Below, piece by piece: positions 35,782 to 47,057 of a stretch of DNA of 48,852 nt (its first letter is position 1; each line of letters begins with the position of its first letter). The position numbers and the translations under genes were made by a program. The stretch spans positions 1-48,852 of the forward strand of contig JANBPT010000274.1 in assembly GCA_027575765.1 (NCBI GenBank). The letters are read 5' to 3'. The notes below the pieces were generated by a model, which saw nothing but the letters and a program-made list of their open reading frames with translations, made no database searches and was not told where the DNA came from. The stretch comes from Tieghemiomyces parasiticus (lineage: Eukaryota; Kickxellomycota; Dimargaritomycetes; Dimargaritales; Dimargaritaceae).

Positions 35782-36999
35782 ATGAAAGCCGTCTATACCC
35801 CCTTCCTGATGACTCTTGTATCTATCGTGGCCAACCGCGTGGTACTTGGCCATCCGAGTGGAGAAGGGGCTACGAAGGTCAGCCCGGGGGGTGCAACGAG
35901 TGACACCGCTACCAGCCGTTACCAGCAAAGTGCGGCCGAGCGGCATGAGAGTCTACTAGACCCAACACAGAATCCCGTGGCTCAGTTCGCAAGCTTCATG
36001 CACGGTCATAGTCGTTATGACTTTGCATGTTACTTCAACGCAACCGGCTACGCGGCCATGGAGGATATCCCGGAAGACACCATGTCCCGCCCCGATCCGG
36101 AAGGCATTATCACGCGCGCCATCACCCCCGTCATCAAGGAATGGGAAAAGTACTTACGGGCATCCCAAGCGCGGTTTCATAGTGCCACCTACTATTTGAA
36201 AGATCTCTACGAAAAGTCTGGCGTTTCGACCATTGACGATATCGAACAGTTACTCGACGGAGATCTAGAACCAATCGACCGTGCAAATGCTGACAACATG
36301 ATTAAGATGAATGTCAACGACGAACGACACAAAAAGTTCCTGTACAACATCCTGCCTCTGTTGAAGGAGTACGTTGACGATACCATTCGATACCGGCACA
36401 TCCTCTCTCTCCATAAGGCGTTCACTAGTGATATTCTCTACACCATGGTCACTGACAAGCTTGGGTTGGTTGAGCGCAAGTACCCGATTATCACCGAGAA
36501 TTTTGACGAGGCTTTGGCGCGCTACCAGCCGCTATTCCGCGCCATATATATCTCTAAGTACCTCGAGGAGCAGTCGACTTCGAATAACCGGTTCCTGAAA
36601 GTAACTCCCGGAGAGGCTGACGAGGGGGATTACTTCGAGCCGGAAGAAGAAGAGGCCCAACTGGATAGTGATGACGCCGATGGTGAGCAGCCGTTCGAGG
36701 AGGATAGTTCCAAGCGCCTGGCGATGGCCATGGCGGCCCTGGCCCGCAAGGAAGCCACCGAGAAGCAGTTGACCACGGACGACGTTAGTCCCCAGCAAGC
36801 CCTTCACCTCGAGAACATGGAGCAGGAGGACCCCAGTGACCCTTACTACGGCGCTAGCACCCATTCCAAGTTCGATTACGTCCGGGACGTTCCGGAGCTC
36901 GCTTCGTCAGGCCCCGCCATTGACACGCGCCCTGGTGCCGGTCAGTGGCCGGTTGACCCCCCGCGCGCTGAGGGCGACGACGAAAGCCCAGAAGACGGC

Positions 37000-37032
<33 letters not shown>

Positions 37033-37281
37033 TACGATGAACTTGAAGTCGATGACTATTGGGTGGCCGCAGCCCCTGATGACGACCAGGTCCCGGCCGC
37101 TATCCAAGCGCTGGTGGACCGTGATATCAAGTACACTAACCGCGTCCATGCCATCTTTAACCGGATTTTCTTCAAGGCCAACCAGGATGGTGACTATTTT
37201 ACCAACGACCGCATACTAGATATTGCGGATGCCTGGGCAGATAGGTTGTGTGACGAGTTTATAGTGCCTGCCTATGAATAG
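35782..37281 (+). CDS. Unrecognised acidic secreted protein
   Basis: A 499-aa intronless protein with an N-terminal hydrophobic signal (MKAVYTPFLMTLVSIVANRVVLG, cleavage about residue 23). I do not recognise a family. Residues about 55-270 look helical (for example IITRAITPVIKEWEKYLRAS, FLYNILPLLKEYVDDTIRYR), followed by a long acidic region with an almost pure Glu run at about 406-421, encoded by GAG/GAA repeats. A short conserved-looking C-terminal helical part follows (ALVDRDIKYTNRVHAIFNRI). There are only two Cys in the mature chain (FACYF and RLCDEF), one near each end, and one N-glycosylation sequon in YFNATGY. The acidic region could bind cations, but this is a guess. An AATAAA at 37400 and a TATA box at 35469 support a real transcription unit. 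Confidence 0.8.
36999..37039 (+). repeat. GAG/GAA trinucleotide run (poly-Glu)
   Basis: A purine-only run of GAG and GAA codons inside the acidic secreted protein gene, giving about 14 Glu almost without interruption. Mixed codons suggest it is older than a recent slippage product. Confidence 0.8.
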
Positions 37282-40152
37282 TCCCCTCTGGACCACTTGG
37301 GTGACTGAATATTATATGTTGCTTATTGCGTCTGCGTATTTATATTTGCTAACTACGTACAATATTGGCTGTTATTGAAGAGGCTGGTGTTGGAATGCCA
37401 ATAAAGCACCGTCTTAGTATTAAGTATGAGCAACTGTCCATTTAATTAGGCTATTTTTCAGACAGGCGGCGACAAGCCCACCCCGAGAGTCACCGTTGTA
37501 CTATGCGTTCATGTGGCGACTACTGATCCTCCTCTTTTAGGATTTCTGGTCCATCTTGGTATAGGATACTAAAATTGTAAGTTTGAACCGAGTTCACTGC
37601 ATTACCACCTAAAGTGGCCGGTTGTTAGTCGGTCAATTACGGACACAACTGTCATTTCTCCGGAGGTCACTCGCTCCCTTTCCCTCCCCCGCAGACAGAT
37701 GAACCTATTCGTTGGGGTGCACATGCATATATTCATGTGCCATTCCTTAAACTACCGATCGGGCCAGTGATTGTGAGTAGGACGACCCTAGCCAGGCTGC
37801 AGTAACATATTGTAATGACACTGAGACTGTAATGCCAGTGGCCCAATCCTAGTTTTCCAGCATTCGGCTACACGATTGTTCTGACGAGACCAAAATTTAG
37901 GTTAATTTTAACTTTATATTAGGAGAAATCATCCTTGAACTTTACCTGGGTTGAGGGTGGTCAATTGGAGAAGATTCACGACTGTTAGAAAAATGTGAAC
38001 TAATGTGAAAATCCCCTACACAATAACTAAAAGGCTCAGGGTTTAATAAAAATTATAATCAGTGGTTGGTCAGTTGAAACACGGATCCGAAAAGGATCGC
38101 ATCATCGCCATAAGTGCTATAATTTAACTGCTTTAAACCTACCTTGAGTGCGAAACGATTCGGGCGAAAAAGACTACCAGTCGGCTATGCTTCGAGAAAG
38201 ACACGGGTTAGACAGAAGATGGATTCACAACTAGTTAGAATGTCAGTCCGGAAAGGTTGAGTTCGCATGAGATCTGAAATCCGCACGCTTGGGGTTCAGC
38301 AATTTGGTATTTGGTATAATTTGGTTGTCCGCATGGTCACCTAGGTAGCAAAACTGTTGGTCATCATGAAAAGTCGTGGTATTTGACCGTTAATAGCTTT
38401 GAGGAAACTTACCAATGGAGAGTAATAAAAATGTCGGAGCGATGAAGGCTCGATAGAAGAGGCCTGGATATGAACGGAAGAGCAAGAAGTTGCAATCAAG
38501 GACGTTCATATTGGACTTGGTTAGCTGCTGTTAATCTAGACTCACAACCCGGGAGTATGAGAACTAGCGGTTAAGTAGTCGATCAGAAACGAGGAATTTC
38601 TTGTTTGTATGATGAAATTCGTCACAATGGACGCGTGCCCTGAAAGTCCCTTCATTGGGCACACGTCGTAGGTCAGTATGGATCAATCATCATATCGAAT
38701 GAATGGCGGAATGGCAATCGAGGGTGGACTGGTCGTGCTTACCTATGAAGAACGGTATGGTGAAGGGATAAAGCGGGTAAGTACTACAAGTACAAATAAC
38801 AGAGCGAACGTTGAAGAGCTATGATTATCAAGCCTAACCGGTGGCACCGTACTAATTTATAGATCGAAAGCGTGAAAAAAAATCGTCAAGGACCAACGAG
38901 GCGAAGAGGTTTAAAATATTTTTGGTGGGGAGGTGGAATGGTAGGTTTCCTAGAGCTCCTCGAATGAAGCAGAAGGAAAAAAAGAGCATGGTAATAGAAT
39001 TCGCCGCCGTCACGTGACAATTTACACTTCCTCCAACCCCTTTAGCCCGCACCAGTCGATGGCCACGCAGGCTTGGGATAGCATCATACTCGCAGCGGCC
39101 AGCAAATCCCCCCCCCCATCCTCGAGTATTGAATGGCTACCACCAACGGGACGGTCAACCCCGTGGCCTTGGTTCCCCTTCTCCGTCATTACTACTACAG
39201 GAGGGGGGAGGAGGACATGGAATGCCCGATGTAGCCCCAACCCTGTGGCATGGGGCTTCTTGCGGCCGAGAGCTGCCAGGCGGGGAGTATTGGCCTGGGC
39301 TCTTCGACTCTCATGTGGAGAGGCCAACCGATTGACTCGCCCTCTAACCCGCAGTGTCACCCTTTACGCCCACCTAGACTGACCACCGACTGGTAGCAGC
39401 TTGGAGAGCAAACTTCCCCTATCAAAGCACAAGGGCTGTAGAAGATAAAGTAACCGGATGGTATGCTGAGCTGATTAAAGTGGGCAGTATGTACCTACTA
39501 TTATCCAATGCAGCCGCTTCTACTGATGATTTTATCAGCATTCAATCGACAAGTTGCTTAGGGTCTGACGATTTTTTATTCGTTGACGCTCTTCCACTGC
39601 CACATCCCCACCTACCTGGTCTTTCGGCTGCTACACCATCCCTTACTGGTCCGTTTCATCATCCATACACTCGGGCCCAGACACTGCGAAAAACAGTGAA
39701 ATGTTTATGCTATTCCACCCGCTCTGCTAGGCAACCAACGGATCCGATATTTTACACAGCACCGCCACTGAGAGCCGGGAGGAGGGGGGGGGGGCAAAGG
39801 ACGAGCTATCCATCGGAGATCTTGTGGATGTATAGATCGCGCGAATCCCCGACTCCCATTCTGGGCCCTCACTTTCTACCCAAGTGGGCACGCTCAGTTA
39901 TCGCATTACCCCCCCTTGTGCGTCTATCTTTTTCGAGCGCCCAAGCTACAAGGGCCTAGGGGCTAGCATACAAATCCCCTCCATAGCCTCGACCACCTTC
40001 CAGCTCGCGGTCAACGTTAAATACTCTCCATTATCGCTCTGTGCCTTAGAATTCTCCCCTGCCTCTCATTTCGCTCCCTCACGCCACACGTTCTATCCCG
40101 AGAAACCCCCCCCACTCTGACCCGTTCCACATTTAACGTAGCCCCACGCACC
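37282..40152. other. Long spacer, AT-rich first half
   Basis: No supported gene in 2.9 kb. 37.3-39.0 kb is AT-rich with almost no open frames. 39.0-39.96 kb is more GC-rich and has two plus-strand open frames of 120-160 codons with no recognisable motif. A perfect GTCACGTGAC palindrome (39009-39018) is present, and a poly-G run near 39785-39794. The last 200 nt form the leader of the HAPSTR1-like gene. Confidence 0.45.
37400..37405 (+). terminator. Polyadenylation signal, acidic secreted protein gene
   Basis: AATAAA lies 119 nt after the stop codon at 37281, typical spacing, in an AT-rich stretch. Confidence 0.55.
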
Positions 40153-41166
40153 ATGGACCACCCCGGAGGCCCCCCTCCCATACAACCCGGGAGCTCGACC
40201 ACCCATCCCGATTTCGTGGACGGCACCGGCGATGACGTCCTAGGGACTGTATTTCGGCAAGCTGCTACCTCGGTGACGGAACTGTACAAGAAGGCTCAGA
40301 CCCAGAACCGCCGGGCGTACCGGGCCGGCTACCAGCGGTGTCTCGAGGACTTTGCCGGGTTCTTGGCCGCTCACCTCCGCTCGTCTTCCGACGTCGGTAT
40401 GGAGCATGCTATGGACACGACCAGTCAGTCCGGCGAAGCGACTATACCTGTGACCTGGGACCAGGTCGTACGGTTTGTGAGTTATAAGCAGCAACAGCTC
40501 GAGCAGTATGCGCCCGCACCTGGCAATGAGCAGTCCAACGGCCAGCTTGGGCCTCAGAGCCAAGGACAACCGGCCACCTCCTCCCACGCCTTGCCTCACT
40601 CAGGGTCGGTACCGAACGGGAGCAATGGCGGCGCTCACACTGTAATGTTTTCGACCCAACAGCCCCCGCAACTATCCTCCGGGGCTAGCCAGCTCGCTAC
40701 TTCTACGCCCCAACACCTGCAGCAACGGCCTTCCAACTCGAGCATACCGACCAATGCCTTCACATTCACCGCCCCGGGCACTACCCACCAGCGCGGTATG
40801 TACAACCACCAATACGGCGGCGGTGGTGCTGGCAGCGAAGTGACTGACAGTGGCGCCGGATATACCATGATGGACAGCGACTCGGCAGGTGGTATCGGAT
40901 TTCTCATTTCGCCCGACTCTCTCAAACGGCGACTCCTCGGCCCGGGCAGCCTGTCGACCTCTCATGGCAACGCAGCACAGCCATCACCGTCTGCATCTAG
41001 CCACAATGGCAGCACTGCGGGGTCGCCCCAGACGCCTCATGGGCAGCCCCACGGCAGTCAGGACCCCATTTTTACAATGCCGGTATTCCACTCCTCACAC
41101 TTGCAAGGACCGGTCATTAAGCGCCATCGCCCACACCAAGCGGATGGCAGTGACGATGACTTGTGA
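40153..41166 (+). CDS. HAPSTR1/C16orf72-like protein
   Basis: A 337-aa intronless protein. Residues about 30-75 read VFRQAATSVTELYKKAQTQN followed by RRAYRAGYQRCLEDFAGFL, which resembles the conserved helical core of the C16orf72/HAPSTR1 family (pattern AAxxVTxLYKxxxxxxxRAxxxGYQxxxxDxxxW). A second helix at about 98-118 (VTWDQVVRFVSYKQQQLEQ) may equal the family's second conserved helix. The rest is Gln/Ser/Gly/His-rich and low complexity, ending in a basic patch (VIKRHRP) before an acidic tail, a possible nuclear signal. In animals HAPSTR1 partners the ubiquitin ligase HUWE1 in stress responses; whether that holds here is unknown. It is convergent with the neighbouring calcineurin gene (530 nt between stops). 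The family call rests on one motif. Confidence 0.7.
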   Translation: MDHPGGPPPIQPGSSTTHPDFVDGTGDDVLGTVFRQAATSVTELYKKAQTQNRRAYRAGYQRCLEDFAGFLAAHLRSSSDVGMEHAMDTTSQSGEATIPVTWDQVVRFVSYKQQQLEQYAPAPGNEQSNGQLGPQSQGQPATSSHALPHSGSVPNGSNGGAHTVMFSTQQPPQLSSGASQLATSTPQHLQQRPSNSSIPTNAFTFTAPGTTHQRGMYNHQYGGGGAGSEVTDSGAGYTMMDSDSAGGIGFLISPDSLKRRLLGPGSLSTSHGNAAQPSPSASSHNGSTAGSPQTPHGQPHGSQDPIFTMPVFHSSHLQGPVIKRHRPHQADGSDDDL

Positions 41167-41695
41167 ATGAAGTACTGTTGCTATAATAAGATACCATGGA
41201 ATTGGTATTCGTCCACCGTCATCACTCCCCCCCTTCTACCTCAATCACACTTGCCATCTCGGATTATTTTCGGCCTCTGTATTTTACAATTACAATGGGT
41301 TTTACACGTCTTCCCCGCCCTGCGAACCACATGCGTTCAATCTCCTCACAATCTTCCTCTCCTTTGTCAACACCTCATGTCATTTCGCACCCTTCGGGTT
41401 ACTGTCTAGTAAATGAAGGCGAGTATCTCCGCATCAACCTAGTCCATTCAATGTAGAAACCGTTGGTAGTTTATGGACTTCCGGACATATCCTGGCTTCA
41501 TTGGGTCGAAAAGAAACCGGTGGGAAGAGGCGGGGGTATTGATAGTACAAAAATTGGCAAGTAGGAATTGATATTTAGGTATATAAGGGCAGCATGAGTA
41601 TTTATAAGTCGAAAGTCGGGAGCGGTGGGAAAAGGGGAGGCGGTGAAAGTGCGGGCGGCCAAGGTATCGATAGCACACCTGAGAAACCGCCCGGC
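41167..41695. other. Convergent intergenic region
   Basis: A 3'-to-3' spacer between the HAPSTR1-like gene and the first calcineurin A gene. No gene seen; it should contain both polyadenylation sites, but no close AATAAA was recognised for either. Confidence 0.5.
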
Positions 41696-43744
41696 TTACT
41701 TGCTGTGGCGCACCCGGGGGCTCCTCTCGGCACGGATAGCCCGACGCAACGCCTTGTACACGTCCTTGCGGGGTCCAGCGGGCAAGGACCTTCCGTCCTC
41801 CCCGTCCTCCTCCTCATCAGCACTCCGCTCTTCCTGCTGCTCCTGCTGGCCCATTTCCATCTGCCCACGCTGCGGCGGCTGTGACGACGACTGCTGGTGC
41901 TGCAGCTGCTCCTGCGAACGGTTAACCACACGGTCTTCGGCGGCATCCTCCGCTGCCATCGGTAACACGGGCGGCAACTTCTCGTTTTCGGTATCGGCGC
42001 GTTTAGCATCCTCGAAGTTCATGATGGCGTGGCGGAGACCGCGGGCGCCGAGGGCAAGGGACCCCGAGGGAAGCCGCTCGGTGCCCATGAGCGTCTTGAG
42101 TTCCGAGACACTTTCGGATTCCGTGCGAAGGATGGCAAACACGCGCGCCATCCGGGCGACCGCCAGGATCTTGCGGCGCATAACTTCGCGGCGTTGTCTC
42201 TCGGCATCTTCGGCCTCTGGCGTGCCACCAATGGTGGACGTGGTCGTTGGGCTGGTGCTCGGCACGTCCTGGAGGTCAGCCAGCTCCTCCTGGGTACATA
42301 TGTTAAGGATGGCCAGCAGCATGTCGCTCACCTTCTCGCCAATGAACGGCAGGGACCAGGTAAACACGTCAACAAAGTTCGGGAGCCAGTATGGATGCGG
42401 TGAACACTGGAAGTGACGAATGTTCATCACGTTGTTCTCGTACTTGAGCACGGCCGCCTTGTTGTTGTACATGTCGAGGTAGTTGGGCGCCGAGAAGATA
42501 GTGATGACGGTGGGGAACCCCGTGGCGCGGTTCTTGCGGTACATGCGGTACCCCTGGTCCTGGGCCTCGTGGGCACGGATAAGGGATAGTAGCTTGTTGC
42601 GCTCGAGGAAATCACAGACGGCGTTGAAGCTGTAAAAGTAGGAGCATCCGCGGGCGCTGTTGTGGATGAACCCCTGGTGCGGGTTAGTCTCATGGCCGAA
42701 ATCTTCGACGGGATCAGACCACAGCAAGTCACACATGAGCCCGTGGTGTGGGGGTTCGCGGAACCGGTCAAGTCGACGAATATCGTCGAGGGTTTTCAGC
42801 TGCGGGGATAAACCGCCGTGGATGCACAGAAACTTGTGATTGATGAGGGCAGCCAGTGGGAGGGCACAGAATGAGGCCAGACACGCGTGGTAGAGCGCCT
42901 TGGAGTATTTATGGGTACACTCCTGTTTGAACGTGAAATGCTGGGTTAGATGGCGGCACTCGTGGTTACCGCGCAGCAGGTAGATGCGGTCCGGATAACA
43001 GATCTTGAGGGCCCACAGGTACAGCACGCACTCGACGGAAAAGTAGCCGCGGTCCACGTAGTCCCCGAGGAACAGATAACGGTTCTCAGGCAGGGGTCCG
43101 CCCACCGTAAAGAGTTTCATAAGGTCGTAGTACTGGCCATGGATGTCGCCGCACACCGTCACAGGCGCGGGCACTTCCAAGAGGGTGGGCTCCTGGGCAA
43201 AAATGTCCGTGGCCTTGGCAATGATCCACAGGGCCTGCACCTCCGTCAGGCGGCCCTCGCCAATGAAGAACTCGCGGAGGAAGGCCGCGTTAGGCTTGCG
43301 GCGGTCCGCCGGATCGTAGAACTGCTCGTCGGTGGGCCGGAAGGTCAGCGGGTGGGGAACATCTATCGGTTTGGGTAGGAGGGTCGTGTAGGTGGGGTGA
43401 GATTTCAACCGGGCAGGCTAGGGAGGTGGAGTAGGTGGCGGAGCTAGGCAGCCGTTGTGGTCGGAGGCGGTGACGCCGTGGGCATGACAGGAGGGGCAGT
43501 GGAATATCCGGTTCCTACCTTTGCATACACGCTCGGTGGTGGACACCGTCGGGGCATTCGGGTCTGTATCGCAGACAATCGTGACGGTAGGCGCTCCTGA
43601 GTGACTACTCACGGGCGGCGTCTGGTGAGGGTGGCTCTTGGCATCTTCGTAGTGGGAGGTGCGGCTGCTGGTGTCACTGGCCGTATCGGAGTGGTGGGAA
43701 TGGCCGTGGTCACCAGTGGACGACGAGGGGGCGTTCGAACTCAT
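41696..43744 (-). CDS. CNA1: Calcineurin catalytic subunit A (paralog 1)
   Basis: A calcium/calmodulin-dependent Ser/Thr phosphatase (PP2B). Exon 1 43744-43519 and exon 2 43362-41696, with a 156-nt intron (GTAGGA donor, GATAG acceptor, phase 1), give 630 aa. The join reads [22 protein letters not shown], aligned with [22 protein letters not shown] in the neighbouring paralog, which supports the splice. All PPP metal/catalytic motifs are present: [10 protein letters not shown] (about 147), [28 protein letters not shown] and RAHEAQDQG, then [15 protein letters not shown] calmodulin-binding helix follows at about 471 ([20 protein letters not shown]) and an autoinhibitory segment at about 524-540 ([17 protein letters not shown]). 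The N-terminus is His/Ser-rich with no homology seen. The stop overlaps a GTAAGC, a possible donor, so an alternative C-terminus is conceivable. Confidence 0.94.
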
Positions 43745-44927
43745 TCAGTTGGAATGTGGACGGGCGAAGTAAATGGATCCTAGGCTTGGTGGGGCTGCGA
43801 TGGACAGAGGGGAAGGGAGGGAATGGTTGATAAAGCAGTGGGAACTACAAAAGTAAAGGCAGGCCGGATGGGGAGGCAGAACGGACAATCCACGTCGTGG
43901 CTAGGCAAAAGGCTGCCACGCTAGGTAGGAAGGGGGAGGTGAGAGACGCTGCCAAACAAATTGCCCGGTGCCGAGGGACGAAGGGTAGTGTAGGGTTGGG
44001 CCAGGGTCGAACCTGTGGGCGGGTCGTGGTGGGCAGGGCTGGAGGGTACCCTGGGCGTCGTGTATCGGGTAGGGTTGGGCCGGGCTGGATGGCTTGGCGC
44101 ATTGGCAGTGAATAGTCAGGCGGGGGTGGTGAGCTGGGGGGGGGACGGACCACGTCCAACATCTGGCCCGGCTGTGAAGGCGATGTAAAGCCGCGCCGGT
44201 CGTGACGGTCAAGTCTCTGCTGATAACCGGAGCCGGGAGCGCCAGCTGTATAGCATCCATAGACGCAAGGGAGGACGCTGCTGGGTGGTACACGTGGGCG
44301 TACAGGATGCATTCAGGGCACTTTTATAAAAAGGTGTGTGAAGCTGCCTTGCTGCTAGATCAAACACTTCATCGCTGACGGGACAGTTAGGGTGGACGTG
44401 TAGAGCAGAGCAGGCAGGCGGTCGCTACCGAACAACCGTGATTTGGTTGTGCATAGACCTCCGGCCCGGTCAATTGGAACACACGCCAGCACCCCGGTCT
44501 CCTATAATCACCGATCCACATGGCGATCACATTGTTTAACACTAAACGGCCGAAGCCCCCCCCCCTCCGCTTTCCTGGACCAAGCCTCCCTAATCTATCC
44601 TGCGTTGGTTTCCCTCCTGACCCGGTGACGTCGCCAAACATCGAGGCAGGTGTGCTATTGGCCACCATCTACCATTGTCTGCACAGGCATCTGGAAACGC
44701 AGTGCAGAGGGGAAACAGATCAAATGTGGATGGGCGTGGGTTTAATTATACACGGGCGACGGTAGAAAGAGAGCTTGCAATACGACCTTCGAACCGAGGC
44801 GGCAATGGTCTAAAAGCGGGCTAGAAACAGGCCAGATCTGGAGACCAGTACGAGTTTGGAACATACACAGGGTAATGGTATTATAAATAAATAAAAATAA
44901 AATAAAAAGCCGGGCAGCGTGTTGGCC
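43745..44927. other. Spacer between the two calcineurin genes
   Basis: No supported gene in 1.2 kb. It holds the promoter of paralog 1 and the 3' flank of paralog 2. A TATAAAA on the minus strand lies at 44322-44328, 578 nt upstream of the paralog 1 ATG. An AT-only stretch of AAATAA/AAATA repeats sits at 44880-44908, just after the paralog 2 stop. Confidence 0.5.
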
Positions 44928-47057
44928 TCAACCCCGAGACAGTGGTTGTGAGTCGTAGGTCGCATGGCCACCCAGCGTCGGATCAGACATTCGAGTGCGG
45001 TGGCGGGCCTCCATGTCGGTATCCATCGTATCGGTGTTGGCCGGCCCATTAAACTGTGACGTTGGGGACGCAATCCCAGCGTGGGCCGTGCCGACTTCCC
45101 TCCCACCGTCGTCGCCTAGGGCGGGCATCCGGACTAGGGAGTGCATGCTATGCGGGCGCACCGTCCCAGGCACCAACGGCGGCAACCGTTCGTTCTGGCG
45201 GTCCATCTCGCGGGCCTGCTCGAACGTAGTGATGGCGCGCTTCAGCCCATCCGCCCCTGAGGCCAGGGATCCGACGGGCAACCGCTCGGTGCCCAGCAGG
45301 CCCTTCAGTTCCGTGATACTTTCGGATTCGGCACGTAGGACCGAAAATACGCGGGCCAGTTTACCAACGGCCCGGATCTTGTTGCGAATTACATTGCGAC
45401 GCATCTCCAAGTCGCTCAAAGGGGTAGCGGTAGTAGTCGTGACGCTCTCGCCGGCGGCGATGCTGGGGGCGAACGGGTACGCACCCCCGCTCTCGGAGCC
45501 CTCACCGAGCTCGTCACGGCTGCAGATGTTGAGAATGGCCAGGAGCATCTCTGATACCTTTTCACCGACGAACGGGAGGGACCACGTGAAGGCGTCCAAG
45601 AAGTTAGGCAGCCAGTACGGGTGCGGGGAGCAGTTAAACTGCCGGATGTTCATCACATTGTTCTCGTACTTGAGGATGGCGGCCTTGTTGCCGTACACGT
45701 CCAGGTAGTTGGGCGCCGAGAAGATGGTGATGACGGCCGGGAAGCCTGTAGCGCGGTTCTTGCGGTACATGTGGTACCCGTGACTTTGAGCCTCGTGGGC
45801 ACGAATGAGGGACAGGAGATTATTGCGATCCAAAAAGTCGCACACCGCCGCATAGTTGAAGTGGTAGGAGCAGCCGCGCATCTCGTTGTGCACAAAAAAC
45901 TGGCGGCTCCGTTCGCGGCCAAAGTGCTGGTCCGGGTCCGACCACAGCAGGTCGCACATGAGTCCGTGCGTTGGCGGCTCGCGGAATCGGTTCACGCTGC
46001 GTAGATCCTGCAGCGTGTGGAGCTCCGGAGACAGTCCACCGTGTATACACAGGTACTGGTTGTTGATCAGGCAGGCGAGTGGGAGGGCGCAGAAGGATGT
46101 CAGGCAGGCCTCGTACACCTCCTCGGAGTACTTGTGCAGACACTCCTCCTTAAAAGTGAAGTACTCGGTCAGGTGGCGGCACTCGTGATTGCCACGCATC
46201 AAGAAGAAGCTGCCTGGGTAGCAGATCTTGAGGGCCCATAGGTACAGCAAGCACTCGATAGAAAAGTACCCGCGGTCCACGTAGTCCCCGAGGAACAGGT
46301 ACTGTGTGGTGGCCGGGTTGCCACCAACCTCGAACAGCTTCATGAGGTCGTAATATTGGCCGTGGATGTCGCCGCACACAGTGATGGGGGCCTCCAGCTC
46401 AAGCATGGTGGGCTCCGTGGTGAGTATTTCGGTGCCTCGGCGGATCAGCCACAGGGCCTGGTCGTGGGACAGGCGACCCTCGTGAAAGAAGTGGTCCTTG
46501 AGAAAAGGCGCATTGGGTAAGGTCCGGTGGTCCGGGTCCATAAAGAACTGCTCGGATGTCGGGATGGTGGTCACCGGCGGCGGCACCGTCTTGCAGACGC
46601 GGTCGGTGGTGAGAATCTGCTGGCCACCCTCGGTCACAAAAACTTGGGAGTTGAGGTGAGTCGGGGCGTCGGTGGCGCCCGAGATTCCCGTGCCTGCGCC
46701 GGCTGCGTTACTCGGGAGTAGGGCGGGGACGGGGTCAGCGGAAGACGTCACAGGGGCGGGATACGCCTCAATAGGGGGCCTGGTGGTGGCGGCGTTAGGC
46801 CCAGGGGCTTCGCCTGAGGTGGGCGTGGGCGGCGAGTAGGTCGATGGGGGGTACGCGGGGTCGGCCTCAGGACCGCGGTGGCCCTGGTCCCCGGGCAACA
46901 CCTTGGCTGGCAGTTCCGGCGAAAAGCCGCCAGCTGCTGAATCAGGAGACGGCGGGAAAGTTGGCGAATGGTGGCGTAGCGAATTAGCCGCGGCGAGCTG
47001 CGTGTCGATCGGGTAGGCGCCGTGACCCGACGGGCCGTGGTAGGGAGGCTGCGCCAT
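44928..47057 (-). CDS. CNA2: Calcineurin catalytic subunit A (paralog 2)
   Basis: A 709-aa intronless PP2B catalytic subunit. Residues 1-150 are a Pro/Ala/Ser-rich N-terminal extension absent from paralog 1. The phosphatase core starts after [17 protein letters not shown] and has [10 protein letters not shown] (229), [37 protein letters not shown] and [14 protein letters not shown], so it should be active. The calmodulin-binding helix ([20 protein letters not shown], from 553) is closer to the usual fungal/animal form than that of paralog 1. The autoinhibitory segment reads [18 protein letters not shown] (about 612-627). Same strand as paralog 1, 1.18 kb upstream of it. The symbol only marks it as a second copy; orthology to any particular fungal CNA2 is not implied. 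Confidence 0.95.
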   Translation of the reverse strand: MAQPPYHGPSGHGAYPIDTQLAAANSLRHHSPTFPPSPDSAAGGFSPELPAKVLPGDQGHRGPEADPAYPPSTYSPPTPTSGEAPGPNAATTRPPIEAYPAPVTSSADPVPALLPSNAAGAGTGISGATDAPTHLNSQVFVTEGGQQILTTDRVCKTVPPPVTTIPTSEQFFMDPDHRTLPNAPFLKDHFFHEGRLSHDQALWLIRRGTEILTTEPTMLELEAPITVCGDIHGQYYDLMKLFEVGGNPATTQYLFLGDYVDRGYFSIECLLYLWALKICYPGSFFLMRGNHECRHLTEYFTFKEECLHKYSEEVYEACLTSFCALPLACLINNQYLCIHGGLSPELHTLQDLRSVNRFREPPTHGLMCDLLWSDPDQHFGRERSRQFFVHNEMRGCSYHFNYAAVCDFLDRNNLLSLIRAHEAQSHGYHMYRKNRATGFPAVITIFSAPNYLDVYGNKAAILKYENNVMNIRQFNCSPHPYWLPNFLDAFTWSLPFVGEKVSEMLLAILNICSRDELGEGSESGGAYPFAPSIAAGESVTTTTATPLSDLEMRRNVIRNKIRAVGKLARVFSVLRAESESITELKGLLGTERLPVGSLASGADGLKRAITTFEQAREMDRQNERLPPLVPGTVRPHSMHSLVRMPALGDDGGREVGTAHAGIASPTSQFNGPANTDTMDTDMEARHRTRMSDPTLGGHATYDSQPLSRG

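Noticed and set aside
39480..39959. 159-codon plus-strand frame as a gene
   Set aside because: No recognisable domain or signal peptide, and composition resembles the spacer; kept only as a note.
41602..42416. Plus-strand 263-codon frame opposite calcineurin paralog 1
   Set aside because: Antisense of the conserved calcineurin coding sequence; Ser/Arg-rich shadow.
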